Source: Hydrogeniiclostridium mannosilyticum
Lineage (GTDB): Bacteria; Bacillota; Clostridia; Oscillospirales; Acutalibacteraceae
Length of the DNA stretch: 64,000 nt
Assembly (NCBI RefSeq): GCF_003268275.1
Contig: NZ_QLYR01000005.1
Coordinates: forward strand, 124,001-188,000
Reading direction: 5' to 3'
The notes beneath the pieces were generated by a model. That model worked only from the letters and a program-made list of their open reading frames with translations. It ran no database searches and had not been told where the DNA came from. The translations under genes were made by a program, and so were the position numbers. This document shows positions 24,206 through 32,666 of this stretch, in pieces; positions within the stretch are counted from its first letter, which is position 1; each line of letters opens with the position of its first letter.

Positions 24206-24754
24206 TTAATCCTGACTGTGCTCGCCTCTCTCTGTGTCGCTATCGCTCTCCGGTAGACGCGGCAGCTCATCAAGAGAGGAAAGCCCCATGCAGCGCAAAA
24301 AATCCGGTGTTGTTCCATATAAAAGCGGGCGTCCCGGCAGCTCAAGCCTTCCTTTTTCCTCCAGCAACCCCTTTGCTGTCAGACTGCCGATGACCCCAGA
24401 GCAGTCAACGCCACGTACCTGATCCACAAAGGCTTTTGTAACAGGCTGATTGTAGGCGACTATGGCCAAAACCTCCATACCAGCCTGTGAAAGCGGTGTA
24501 TTTCTCCGCAAATCCAAAGCCTGCCGAATCAGCTCAGCGTATTCATGATTGGTACACATTTGGTAATTGTTTCCCAGGCGAACAATGCGCAGGCCGCCGT
24601 CATCAACATTAAATTGATCCATAGCGCTTTGTGCCAGCTTTTCAGCCGTAGCTTTATCCAGCTCCAGAACCTGGGCAATGCGATCCAGTGAAACCGGGTC
24701 GCCGCTTGAGAATAAAATGGCCTCTATGGCTCCACGGATTTTTCTGATCTCCAC
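24206..24754 (-). CDS. scpB: Segregation and condensation protein B
   Basis: This 182-aa winged-helix protein is a subunit of the SMC-ScpAB condensin that organises and segregates the chromosome. The conserved PVTKAFVDQVRGVDCSGVIG segment and two tandem winged helices are visible. The start codon lies 31 bases inside scpA, giving translational coupling. Confidence 0.95.
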   Translation of the reverse strand: MEIRKIRGAIEAILFSSGDPVSLDRIAQVLELDKATAEKLAQSAMDQFNVDDGGLRIVRLGNNYQMCTNHEYAELIRQALDLRRNTPLSQAGMEVLAIVAYNQPVTKAFVDQVRGVDCSGVIGSLTAKGLLEEKGRLELPGRPLLYGTTPDFLRCMGLSSLDELPRLPESDSDTERGEHSQD

Positions 24755-25467
24755 CTATGCTGCCCCCCATCCGTCAACTCGATCACATCACGGCCGTCAT
24801 CGCTTTTTTCAACCCGAACCCGCTTACCCTTTATCAATTCAAGTATGGCAAGAAAGGTCGCTACTAAATCGGACTTGTCCTTTTTTTCTTCAAACAGCGC
24901 CTGATAAGGCAATTCCTGATTTCGGCGCAGGCGCCGCAAAATAGCAACAATCCGCGAGGCTACCGAGACAATCCGGTGGCTTACAATGCCGGAAAACGCC
25001 TCCGGTGCAGGCGGGAGCTTACGCTTTTTTTTACCTAACGCTGCCCGGTAAGCCTCCAGCAGCTCCATTGGGTCATGAAAGCGGCGATAGGTTTGATCCG
25101 CCTCAATCTGTTCGGGCGGGCGGACAAAAGCATTAAATGTAAAACGGTTTTCTAGCTCCGCGGCAAGCTTTTTACAATCCTGATACTCCATTAGCTCGCC
25201 TTCCAGCTCTTTACGCAGCTGTTCAGCCTCTTCGTGCTTTGGCAATAAAAACATGGTCTTCATATAAACAAGACGGGAGGCCATCTCCAGAAATTCACTG
25301 GAAATATCCATATCTTGCTCCTGCATGCTGTGGATATGATCCATATACTGATCCAAGAGCTCCGTTATGGAAATGTCGCAAATATTGACCTTATTCTTGC
25401 TCAGCAAAAACAGCAAAAGATCCAGCGGCCCTTCAAACTCTGAGAGCTTATAGGATAGCTTTTCCAT
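24724..25467 (-). CDS. scpA: Segregation and condensation protein A
   Basis: This 247-aa kleisin subunit of the SMC-ScpAB complex bridges the Smc heads. The N-terminal FEGPLDLLLFLLSKNKVNI and SEFLEMASRLVYMKTMFLLP are diagnostic. A C-terminal winged helix (about 175-235) binds the Smc cap. It lies 16 bases after the site-2 protease gene. Confidence 0.96.
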   Translation of the reverse strand: MEKLSYKLSEFEGPLDLLLFLLSKNKVNICDISITELLDQYMDHIHSMQEQDMDISSEFLEMASRLVYMKTMFLLPKHEEAEQLRKELEGELMEYQDCKKLAAELENRFTFNAFVRPPEQIEADQTYRRFHDPMELLEAYRAALGKKKRKLPPAPEAFSGIVSHRIVSVASRIVAILRRLRRNQELPYQALFEEKKDKSDLVATFLAILELIKGKRVRVEKSDDGRDVIELTDGGQHRWRSEKSVEP

Positions 25468-25483
25468 AGAGATTTCTCCCTAT

Positions 25484-26179
25484 TTATAGAAAAGCCATAA
25501 AAGGCAGGCGGGCCAGCCAATAAATCCCATTCCCCACTATGCTTCTAAGAAAATAGAGCGGGGTGTCCAATACACCTAGCAGCAGTAAAAAAAACAAGGC
25601 CATGGTGATATAATTTTGATATTGATAATATTTATAGGCCGCGCGGTCGGACAAAAATGCAGACACAATTCTCGAGCCGTCCAGCGGGGGAATTGGCAGC
25701 AGATTAAAGACCGCAAGCATAACATTAATAGAAACGAAATATTCGAAGAAAATTAAAAGCGCCTGAATAAACGAAGCGTTGAGTGAACCCAAGGTGAGCA
25801 GGACAACATTGAGCAACAGGGCCCCAACCAAGGCTGCCAGCAGGTTGCTGACTGGGCCGGCCAGCGCAGTAAAGGCCATGTCGCGTTTTGGCTTCTTAAA
25901 ATTAGAGGGGTTAATCGGAACAGGGCGCGCCCAGCCGATACCAAAAAGAAGGATCATCAGCGAGCCCATTGGGTCCAGGCTGGCCATGGGGTTTAATGTG
26001 AGGCGCCCCTGATTTTTCGCCGTACGGTCCCCCAACTTATAAGCGATTAGTCCATGTGCAAACTCATGAAGAGGCAAAACCAGAAAAATAATAACAAAAA
26101 CAGCCAGCAGCTGCATAATCAGGCTTGCGATATCAAGTCCTTGCCCCGCAAAGAGAGAGCGAAACGCGTATATCAGCAT
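25484..26179 (-). CDS. Site-2 protease family membrane metalloprotease (M50)
   Basis: This 231-aa polytopic membrane protease has zinc motif HEFAH (residues 38-42) in the second helix and the third ligand Asp in NLLPIPPLDGSRI. It is a compact form without a PDZ or CBS domain. The substrate is unknown. The position before scpA is conserved in Clostridia. The start was set at the ATG at 26179 (MLIYAF), with AAAGGTG eight bases upstream; the longer frame from 26200 has no better site. Confidence 0.9.
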   Translation of the reverse strand: MLIYAFRSLFAGQGLDIASLIMQLLAVFVIIFLVLPLHEFAHGLIAYKLGDRTAKNQGRLTLNPMASLDPMGSLMILLFGIGWARPVPINPSNFKKPKRDMAFTALAGPVSNLLAALVGALLLNVVLLTLGSLNASFIQALLIFFEYFVSINVMLAVFNLLPIPPLDGSRIVSAFLSDRAAYKYYQYQNYITMALFFLLLLGVLDTPLYFLRSIVGNGIYWLARLPFMAFL

Positions 26180-26225
26180 AAAACGAGCACCTTTCCTCAT
26201 TTTTTATAAAAGTAATGGTTAAAAT

Positions 26226-26254
26226 ATTATAGTACATTCCCCATTAAAATACAA
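26226..26254 (-). promoter_or_regulatory. Promoter of the site-2 protease/scpAB/gerW operon
   Basis: TTGTAT (26254-26249) and TATAAT (26231-26226) on the minus strand are 17 bases apart. The start codon follows about 47 bases downstream. Confidence 0.75.
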
Positions 26255-26303
26255 GTTCAGAAGTATGACGAAAAGATTAATTCGGCTTACAGATAAAAAA
26301 AAC

Positions 26304-26332
26304 TTGCATTTATGGGATAAGTCTGCTAGAAT
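26304..26332 (+). promoter_or_regulatory. Promoter of rpmB
   Basis: TTGCAT (26304-26309) and TAGAAT (26327-26332) are 17 bases apart. AAAGGAGG follows before the ATG at 26384. Confidence 0.75.
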
Positions 26333-26383
26333 ATAAACGTTGCAATTATTGAAAAATCAGCCTTTTAAAGGAGGTGCAGATAC

Positions 26384-26572
26384 ATGGCAAAGTGTGATAT
26401 TTGCGGCAAGGAGATTGTTTTTGGCATTAGAGTTTCGCATTCTCATAGGCGTTCTAACAGAGCTTGGAAGCCCAATGTTAAACGTGTGAAAGCGATTGTT
26501 AACGGGAGTCCGAAGCGTATTTATGCCTGCACCCGTTGCCTTCGTTCCGGTAAGGTTACCAGGGCTGTCTAA
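26384..26572 (+). CDS. rpmB: 50S ribosomal protein L28 (zinc-binding form)
   Basis: This 62-aa protein of the large ribosomal subunit has paired zinc-ligand cysteines Cys4/Cys7 and Cys49/Cys52, so this is the zinc-ribbon paralogue type. The core VSHSHRRSNRAWKPNVKRV is typical. It is a single-gene unit on the plus strand, with its own promoter, a strong ribosome binding site and a terminator. In B. subtilis rpmB is next to spoVM; here it has moved about 23 kb away. Confidence 0.97.
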   Translation: MAKCDICGKEIVFGIRVSHSHRRSNRAWKPNVKRVKAIVNGSPKRIYACTRCLRSGKVTRAV

Positions 26573-26597
26573 TAAAGGTCAAAATTTAAGATTTTGA

Positions 26598-26635
26598 TAA
26601 AAACAAGCTGGTTTTTCCGGCTTGTTTTTTATTTT
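26598..26635 (+). terminator. Intrinsic terminator of rpmB
   Basis: CAAGCTGG (26604-26611) pairs with CCGGCTTG (26617-26624) with one G-U pair, followed by TTTTTT. Confidence 0.85.
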
Positions 26636-26695
26636 CTTAAAAAGTATTGCCAGCCTTCCCTATCTTCATTCCCAGCATAAATATTTATAAACACA

Positions 26696-26723
26696 AGGAC
26701 CACCGTACTCTGGCGGCGGTCCT
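26696..26723 (-). terminator. Probable terminator after the ACT-domain gene
   Basis: AGGACCACCG (26696-26705) and CGGCGGTCCT (26714-26723) form a 10-bp stem with one G-U pair. The sequence downstream on the minus strand is T-rich but interrupted, so termination strength is uncertain. Confidence 0.55.
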
Positions 26724-26765
26724 GAACTCTGTTATATTTTTATTTTCTTTTCCCGTTTCAGTGCT

Positions 26766-27206
26766 TTATTGGCGAAATAAATCGTGCAGCTCATCCTGGC
26801 AAATCAGCTTGATGTTGTTCCTCGTCAGCACTTCAATGGCCTTTTCGTTATCTTCAACCCGGAAGATCATATACGCCAAATCCTTCTGCCTGGCGGTAAA
26901 GGCATAGGTGTACTCCAGATTAATTCCATTTTCACCAAGGATATGAAGAATATCATACAGTCCGCCGGCGTGGTCGGAAATAGCTGCTGCCAGCACCGGA
27001 GTGATAGAAAAAATATAACCTGCATCCTTCAGGAGGCATGCCGTTTGGTAAGAGTCGTCTACAATAATACGCAGGATGCCGAAATCTGGGGTTTCAGCAA
27101 TAGAAAGCGCCCTCATATCTATGCCGTTTTCCCGCAGGACCTTTGTAAATTCGGCCAGGCGCCCGGCACGGTTTTCTAGAAATACGGAAATCTGCTTAAC
27201 TGTCAT
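26766..27206 (-). CDS. Tandem ACT-domain protein
   Basis: This 146-aa protein is built of two ACT domains: residues 1-68 begin KQISVFLENRAGRLAEFTKV, and 69-146 contain DHAGGLYDILHILGENGINLE. ACT domains bind amino acids. Small tandem-ACT proteins of this kind are regularly encoded beside phenylacetate-CoA ligase paralogues in anaerobes and may sense an aromatic or branched amino acid. No enzymatic domain is present. It starts 22 bases after the ligase gene. Confidence 0.9.
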   Translation of the reverse strand: MTVKQISVFLENRAGRLAEFTKVLRENGIDMRALSIAETPDFGILRIIVDDSYQTACLLKDAGYIFSITPVLAAAISDHAGGLYDILHILGENGINLEYTYAFTARQKDLAYMIFRVEDNEKAIEVLTRNNIKLICQDELHDLFRQ

Positions 27207-27227
27207 GCTCTCTTCCCCCTAAATTAT

Positions 27228-28529
27228 TTAGTAAAGATTGCGCTTATCAATAACGCGGACAGCCTTCCCCTCGCTTCTGGTAATGCTCTTTGGCGCAACA
27301 AGCTGAACCTTTGCGTAGATGCCCAGCATAGCCTTCATGGACTCCACCAGCTCTTTTTCACGGTTGGCAACCTGTTTGACCGTGTCGGAGAACATCTCCG
27401 GGGTCATTTCCACCTGGACATCCAGCTGGTCACTGTTATTTTCACGGCTGACAACAATTTGATAATTCGCCGGGTACCCCTTATTGAGCAGAACCGTTTC
27501 TATCTGGGACGGGAATACATTAACGCCCTTGACAATCAGCATGTCGTCGCTGCGGCCCATTGGTTTGGACATTTTTACATGCGTCCTGCCGCAGGAGCAC
27601 TTTTTACGGTTTAACACACAGATGTCGCGTGTCCGGTAACGCAGCAACGGGAAGGCTTCCTTTGTGATGCAGGTGAAAACAAGCTCGCCCTTCTCCCCTT
27701 CCGGCAAAACCTCTCCGGTCACCGGGTCGATGATTTCGGCAATGAAGTGATCCTCGTTGACATGCATCCCGGTTTGTTCGCTGCATTCGAAGGAAACACC
27801 GGGACCTGATATCTCTGTCAAACCATAAATATCATAGGCCTTAATATGCAGCTTGTTCTGAATATCCTGGCGCATCTCCTCACTCCAGGCCTCCGCACCG
27901 AAAATACCGGCCTTCAGTTTAATTTGATCCTGAAGCCCGCGTTCACAGATGGTTTCACCCAGATAAGCGGCGTAGGAAGGGGTACAGCACAGAATGGTGG
28001 AGCCCAGATCGCACATGAACTGGATCTGGCGGTCGGTGTTTCCGGAAGACATTGGCAGCGTCAGGGAGCCCACCTTATGTGACCCGCCGTGCAGGCCCGC
28101 TCCGCCGGTAAAAAGTCCATACCCATAGGAAACGTGCACAACATCATCCCTTGTGCCTCCTGCTGCCACAATTGCGCGCGCGCAGCAATCCTCCCACAGA
28201 TCAAGGTCATGTTGGGTATAAAAGGCGACGACCCTGCGCCCGGTTGTTCCGCTGGTAGACTGAATGCGCACTGCATCCTGCTGGGGAACGGCAAGCAGCC
28301 CGAACGGGTATGCTTCCCGCAGGTCATCCTTGGTCAAAAACGGCAGCTTGTGCAGATCCGCTACAGAACGGATGTCTCCCGGCTGAACCCCCTTCTCATC
28401 CATGAGCCTTTTGTAATACGGCACATGTGCATAAACATGCTCAACAGTTTTGACAAGCCGTTCGCTCTGCCAAGACTTAATCTGATCCTGTGAGGCGCAT
28501 TCGATTTCTGGTTGATAATAGTTCTGCAT
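27228..28529 (-). CDS. paaK: Phenylacetate-CoA ligase family protein
   Basis: This 433-aa acyl-adenylate-forming enzyme activates an aryl acid such as phenylacetate or indoleacetate to its CoA thioester with ATP. The phosphate loop is IQSTSGTTGRRVVAFYT, with DIYGLTEISGPG (A5) and LRYRTRDICVL (A8-like hinge) further on. A C-terminal zinc-like CSCGRTHVKM and GVNVFPSQIE are typical of PaaK. No indolepyruvate oxidoreductase genes, the usual partners, are in this window. Confidence 0.9.
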   Translation of the reverse strand: MQNYYQPEIECASQDQIKSWQSERLVKTVEHVYAHVPYYKRLMDEKGVQPGDIRSVADLHKLPFLTKDDLREAYPFGLLAVPQQDAVRIQSTSGTTGRRVVAFYTQHDLDLWEDCCARAIVAAGGTRDDVVHVSYGYGLFTGGAGLHGGSHKVGSLTLPMSSGNTDRQIQFMCDLGSTILCCTPSYAAYLGETICERGLQDQIKLKAGIFGAEAWSEEMRQDIQNKLHIKAYDIYGLTEISGPGVSFECSEQTGMHVNEDHFIAEIIDPVTGEVLPEGEKGELVFTCITKEAFPLLRYRTRDICVLNRKKCSCGRTHVKMSKPMGRSDDMLIVKGVNVFPSQIETVLLNKGYPANYQIVVSRENNSDQLDVQVEMTPEMFSDTVKQVANREKELVESMKAMLGIYAKVQLVAPKSITRSEGKAVRVIDKRNLY

Positions 28530-28628
28530 GATAAAACCCTTTCCTTAATCTGATTTTCGCTTTTCCCTCTATGTTCACGTTACAATGATTTTATGAATGC
28601 CAAAAGAATTTGCCTAAAATTTAAGCAT

Positions 28629-28658
28629 ATTATATCACATCGGATTAGGAAACGTAAA
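28629..28658 (-). promoter_or_regulatory. Extended -10 promoter of the ligase/ACT pair
   Basis: On the minus strand TTTACG (28658-28653) is followed after 18 bases by TGATATAAT, with TATAAT at 28634-28629. Confidence 0.6.
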
Positions 28659-28718
28659 TAAAAAATTCATCTTTTATCACTTTTGCCGGGTTATTCTGCT
28701 ATTTTAGATATTGCGCAT

Positions 28719-28752
28719 AAAATAGGCCCCCACTATGCCGGGGGCCTATTTT
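28719..28752 (-). terminator. Intrinsic terminator of the isomerase operon
   Basis: AAAATAGGCCCCC (28719-28731) and GGGGGCCTATTTT (28740-28752) form a perfect 13-bp stem with an 8-base loop. It lies four bases after the isomerase stop codon. Confidence 0.9.
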
Positions 28753-28756
28753 AATA

Positions 28757-30241
28757 TCAGGCAAATGGGTTTTCGTCCCTGTACAGCATGCTTTTAGGTT
28801 GATTAAAATCCACTTCTGGAATCCCCAGATAATCAAACAGCGTATACAACGCCCTGCCGACATGACCGAAGGCCACGGCGCCATGGTGCGGGTAACGCTT
28901 TGAAATAAGCACATGCCGGTAGAAACGCCCCATTTCAGGAATGGCGAATACTCCGATGCCGCCAAAGGAACGGGTCGCCACAGGAAGAACCTCACCCTGC
29001 GCGATATACGCCCGCAAAGCTCCCTCCGCGGTGGATTGCAGGCGGAAAAACGTAATGTCGCCTGAAGCGATGTCGCCCTCCAGTGTGCCGCGGGTGAAAT
29101 CCGGTTCACCGCCATTTTCAAGCAGACGGTTTTGAATCAGCTGGAATTTAATGGCGCCCTCTCTCAGACAGCACAGCGGGGTATTTCCACAATGGAAAGC
29201 CATAAAGGTATCCTTCAGGGTGTAGTTGAACTTCCCTTCGATTTCCTGGCGGAACAGGTCGGCGGGCACGGAGTTGTTAATATCCAGCAGGGTTACCGGG
29301 CTCCCGGTAATGCAAGTTCCAATATATTCGCTGAGTGCGCCGTAAATATCCACCTCACAGGCAACGGGAATCCCTTTCGCTGCGAGACGGCTGTTTACAT
29401 AGCAGGGCTCAAAGCCAAATTCTTTCGGGAAAGCCGGCCAGCACTTATCGGCAAATACCACATACTGACGGGCGCCCCTATTCTCCTCCGCCCAATCCAG
29501 CAATGTGAGCTCAAATTGCGCCATACGCGGCAATAGGCTGGGGTATTGATTGCCTTTATGGCCCAATTCCGCAGCCATATCCGCTACAACATCGGGAATG
29601 CGTTCATCCCCGGCGTGCGCCTTATAGGCCACCAGCAGATCCAGCTCGGAATTTTCCTGGATTTCAACCCCGAGCTCATACAGGCCCTTGATCGGCGCAT
29701 TACAGGCGAAGAAATCCTGGGGACGCGGGCCGAAAGTGATGATTTTCAGGGAGGACAAGCCAATGATCGCACGCGCTACCGGGACAAAATCGTCGAGCAT
29801 ATCGCAAATTTCTTCCGGTGTCCCCACGGGGTATTCCGGGATGACTGCCTTCAGCTTCCGCAGGCCGAGGTTATACGAACAGTTCAGCATGCCGCAGTAG
29901 GCATCGCCGCGTCCGTTAATTAAATCGTCTCCGCTTTCTTCCGCAGCGGCTGCATAAAGCACGGGGCCTGAGAAATATTTTGCAATCAGGGTTTCCGGTG
30001 TTTCCGGTCCAAAATTACCTAGAAAAACCAACAGCGCATTACAGCCTGCCGCCTTGACATCCTCGATGGCCCTCATGGCATCTTTTTCGTTTTCAACGGT
30101 GATTTTACACTCATAAATCTGCCGGCCGCGGGACGCGTACGCCTCAACAACCGCCTGGCGGCGGCGTTCTGACAGGGAGATAACGAAGCAGTCCCGAGAA
30201 ACGGCGATAACCCCTAGTTTTACGTCAGGAATGTTTTTCAT
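28757..30241 (-). CDS. L-fucose/L-arabinose isomerase family protein
   Basis: This 494-aa protein has the three-domain layout of L-fucose/L-arabinose isomerases, which interconvert aldoses and ketoses with Mn2+. Recognisable parts are LGNFGPETPETLIAKY, DEVxIYG-like CEVDIYGALSEYIGT and the late KRYPHHGAVAFGHVGRALY. It is not a standard FucI or AraA, so the sugar is open. The start is the ATG at 30241 (MKNIPDVKLG): AAGGAG lies nine bases upstream, whereas the in-frame ATG at 30262 overlaps the upstream stop without a site. The neighbours are a DUF4867 gene and xylulokinase, suggesting a pentose or 6-deoxyhexose route ending in a phosphorylated ketose. Confidence 0.85.
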   Translation of the reverse strand: MKNIPDVKLGVIAVSRDCFVISLSERRRQAVVEAYASRGRQIYECKITVENEKDAMRAIEDVKAAGCNALLVFLGNFGPETPETLIAKYFSGPVLYAAAAEESGDDLINGRGDAYCGMLNCSYNLGLRKLKAVIPEYPVGTPEEICDMLDDFVPVARAIIGLSSLKIITFGPRPQDFFACNAPIKGLYELGVEIQENSELDLLVAYKAHAGDERIPDVVADMAAELGHKGNQYPSLLPRMAQFELTLLDWAEENRGARQYVVFADKCWPAFPKEFGFEPCYVNSRLAAKGIPVACEVDIYGALSEYIGTCITGSPVTLLDINNSVPADLFRQEIEGKFNYTLKDTFMAFHCGNTPLCCLREGAIKFQLIQNRLLENGGEPDFTRGTLEGDIASGDITFFRLQSTAEGALRAYIAQGEVLPVATRSFGGIGVFAIPEMGRFYRHVLISKRYPHHGAVAFGHVGRALYTLFDYLGIPEVDFNQPKSMLYRDENPFA

Positions 30242-30261
30242 GATATATAGCTCCTTATCCA

Positions 30262-30888
30262 TTAAATTTTAATATTTTCACCATAGAGGCCTACGAACGC
30301 GCCTTGCTTTGCCTCATCGGAATCCGGATGAGCGACGAGCCATTTATTACAGGCCCAAAGCAGGCGATCCTCCTCATTTTGCACCTCGATCTCAGGCTTA
30401 ACGGTATTTGTCCCGTGTGGCAGCAGTACTGCCACACGGAATCCGGACTTTCCGGCTGCCGTGCAGGGCGCATAATGCAACGTCGTTTCATAAAACTGCA
30501 CCGCAGTCCCCGCCGGCACAGAAAAGGCTTCTACCTCTGCGGTATCGAGTTTTCCCCCTTTAAGCTTTTGCAGGGGCGCTACCAACAAGATCACATCGTC
30601 CGCAGCAATATTCAGCTCACTGTCCCGGTGGTACTCCAGACAGTTCAACAGATGGTTATTGCCGTTGCAATAACCAAGTTGGGCCGGCATGCCGCCGTAA
30701 AAGCGCTGAGACAGCTCCCGAAAAACCGCGAGGCTTTCCAAGGCCGCATCTCCGGGAACATAAACGGTTCCTTCTGAGGGCTGTTCCCCTGTTTTTTTCA
30801 GCACGGAAAGAAGTTCCGTGAAATCATAACCCGTTACGATTTTGCCATATTGTGAAAATGCTGGATCAAAAACGGATTGAATGTTCAT
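30262..30888 (-). CDS. DUF4867 family protein
   Basis: This 208-aa protein of unknown function looks like a cupin-type beta barrel: LEYHRDSELNIAADDVILLV, VEAFSVPAGTAVQFYETTLHYAPC and FRVAVLLPHGTN contain the spaced His and Glu residues of a metal-binding cupin. Such a fold would suit a lyxose- or xylulose-type sugar isomerase/epimerase, which would fit the operon. This is inference. The ATG at 30888 follows a GTG and GGAGGT. Confidence 0.75.
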   Translation of the reverse strand: MNIQSVFDPAFSQYGKIVTGYDFTELLSVLKKTGEQPSEGTVYVPGDAALESLAVFRELSQRFYGGMPAQLGYCNGNNHLLNCLEYHRDSELNIAADDVILLVAPLQKLKGGKLDTAEVEAFSVPAGTAVQFYETTLHYAPCTAAGKSGFRVAVLLPHGTNTVKPEIEVQNEEDRLLWACNKWLVAHPDSDEAKQGAFVGLYGENIKI

Positions 30889-30903
30889 CACTGCTCGACC
30901 TCC

Positions 30904-32427
30904 TCAAAGCTTCGATAATTTATAAAAATTTTCCTTTAATGCTGGATATAAGGAACGGTACAACTGGTAAAACGGTTCATATTGCCTGCTTTTTTCGGCA
31001 TCCGGCTGCTGGGGCGGGTTGGTCCGAATCACACGGCGGCAGGCTTCCTCAACTGATGGATAAACACCCGCACCGACTCCTGCCAGGATTGCCACGCCCA
31101 GGGCCGGACCCTCGCTGGAAACCGTCGTCTGAACCGGACAGCCATATACGTCGGCGAGCATCTGGCGCCAAAAAGCGCTGCGGCTGCCGCCGCCGCAAGC
31201 CAGCATTTGATTAGGTGCGACCCCCATCCCGCGCAGAACATCCAGACAATCCCGCTGAGAATAGACGACGCCCTCCATCACTGCTCGAAGCATATCGTAT
31301 TTGCTGTGGATCGCCGAGAGGCCGAAAAAGACGCCCCGGCTGTTCTCATCCAGCAAAGGTGAGCGCTCGCCCATTAGATAGGGCAGGTACAACAGCCTGT
31401 TCGCGCCAAGAGGTACCCGCGCCGCCTGCTGGTCCATCAGCATATACGGGTCTACACCCATGCCCTGCGCGGTATAGATCTCTTCACGGAAAAATTGATC
31501 CCGCAGCCATTTAAGTGACAGCCCCGCAGCCAAAGTGCAGCTCATTACTGTCCATGCCCCCGGAACCGCTGCGCAAAAAGTATGTACACGCCCCTGCGGG
31601 TCAATAGTTACCTGGTTGGAATGGGCGAAAATAACGCCGGAAGTCCCAATGGTTGTAAATGCTTTTCCTTCTTCCACCACACCGGTTCCAACGGCCGCGG
31701 CTGCATTGTCACCGGCGCCACCGGCCACAGGGATACCGGCAGCCAGGCCAGTCAGCTTCGCGGCAGCTTTTGTGACCGTGCCGGTAACAGCACAGGATTC
31801 ATAAACCGGCGCCAAGAGATCGGGGTCGATCTCCAGGCTTTTCAGGAGCTCTTCGCTCCAGCAGCGTTTAGGAATGTCCATCAGGTTCATGCCGGAGGCA
31901 TCCGACACATCGGTAGCAAAAACACCTGTCAGCTGGTAACGGATGTAATCCTTAGGAAGCAGAATATGACGGCACCGGGCATAAAGCTCCGGTTCATGTT
32001 TTCTCACCCACAGAATTTTAGATGCGGTAAAGCCCGTTAAAGCCGGGTTAGCGGTAATTTGAATCAACCGATCCCTGCCCACGCGCTCCGTAATCTCCCG
32101 GCATTCTTCCCCGGTACGCCCGTCACACCACAAAATACTTTTGCGTAAAACATTTCCCTCTTGGTCCAGCATAACCAAACCGTGCATCTGCCCTGAAATG
32201 CCGATGCCCGCAATGGCCTCCACAGCCACCCCGCTTTTTACTATAACTGCTTGGAGCGTCGAGACAACTGCATTCCACCAATCCGCCGGATCCTGCTCAG
32301 CCCACCCGTTTTGCGGCTGGTAAAGCGGATACTCCTGTGTGGCGGAAGCGATAGCCTCACCGTTTTCATTAAACAGGACCGTTTTGGTTCCCGATGTTCC
32401 CAAATCAATACCAATCAAATAATTCAC
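30904..32427 (-). CDS. xylB: Xylulokinase (FGGY family)
   Basis: This 507-aa FGGY-family sugar kinase is best matched to xylulokinase, making D-xylulose 5-phosphate. ATP-site Asp8 lies in IDLGTSGTKT, the substrate motif is ISGQMHGLVMLD, the catalytic Asp240 lies in GGAGDNAAAAVG, and the adenosine loop is ACGGGSRSAFWRQMLAD. First gene of the operon with DUF4867 and the isomerase. FGGY members vary in substrate, so a different ketose is possible. Confidence 0.9.
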   Translation of the reverse strand: MNYLIGIDLGTSGTKTVLFNENGEAIASATQEYPLYQPQNGWAEQDPADWWNAVVSTLQAVIVKSGVAVEAIAGIGISGQMHGLVMLDQEGNVLRKSILWCDGRTGEECREITERVGRDRLIQITANPALTGFTASKILWVRKHEPELYARCRHILLPKDYIRYQLTGVFATDVSDASGMNLMDIPKRCWSEELLKSLEIDPDLLAPVYESCAVTGTVTKAAAKLTGLAAGIPVAGGAGDNAAAAVGTGVVEEGKAFTTIGTSGVIFAHSNQVTIDPQGRVHTFCAAVPGAWTVMSCTLAAGLSLKWLRDQFFREEIYTAQGMGVDPYMLMDQQAARVPLGANRLLYLPYLMGERSPLLDENSRGVFFGLSAIHSKYDMLRAVMEGVVYSQRDCLDVLRGMGVAPNQMLACGGGSRSAFWRQMLADVYGCPVQTTVSSEGPALGVAILAGVGAGVYPSVEEACRRVIRTNPPQQPDAEKSRQYEPFYQLYRSLYPALKENFYKLSKL

Positions 32428-32495
32428 AACATCCCACCTCTATGTGCCCAAAATATCAGTCTTATAAAAATGCTTCTTTAATCAAAGTTAACTCT

Positions 32496-32524
32496 AGTTT
32501 ATCTGCCCCCACCCTGCTTGTCAA
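32496..32524 (-). promoter_or_regulatory. Promoter of xylB-DUF4867-isomerase operon
   Basis: TTGACA (32524-32519) and TAAACT (32501-32496) on the minus strand are 17 bases apart. Confidence 0.75.
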
Positions 32525-32566
32525 TAAAAATATTGTCCTTTTCAAATTAAAACAAATTCTTTCTTG

Positions 32567-32595
32567 TTGACTATAGCCTATAATTTCTCTATAAT
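32567..32595 (+). promoter_or_regulatory. Promoter of the Gfo/Idh-ADP-ribosylglycohydrolase cluster
   Basis: TTGACT (32567-32572) and TATAAT (32590-32595) are 17 bases apart. The -35 boxes of this and the divergent promoter lie 42 bases apart, so one regulator could control both operons. Confidence 0.8.
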
Positions 32596-32666
32596 AACAA
32601 CAGATTTCGTGACGATTATTTGCGGCTTTTGCAGCATGATTAATTTAGGATAGAGGTGGCTTGTAT

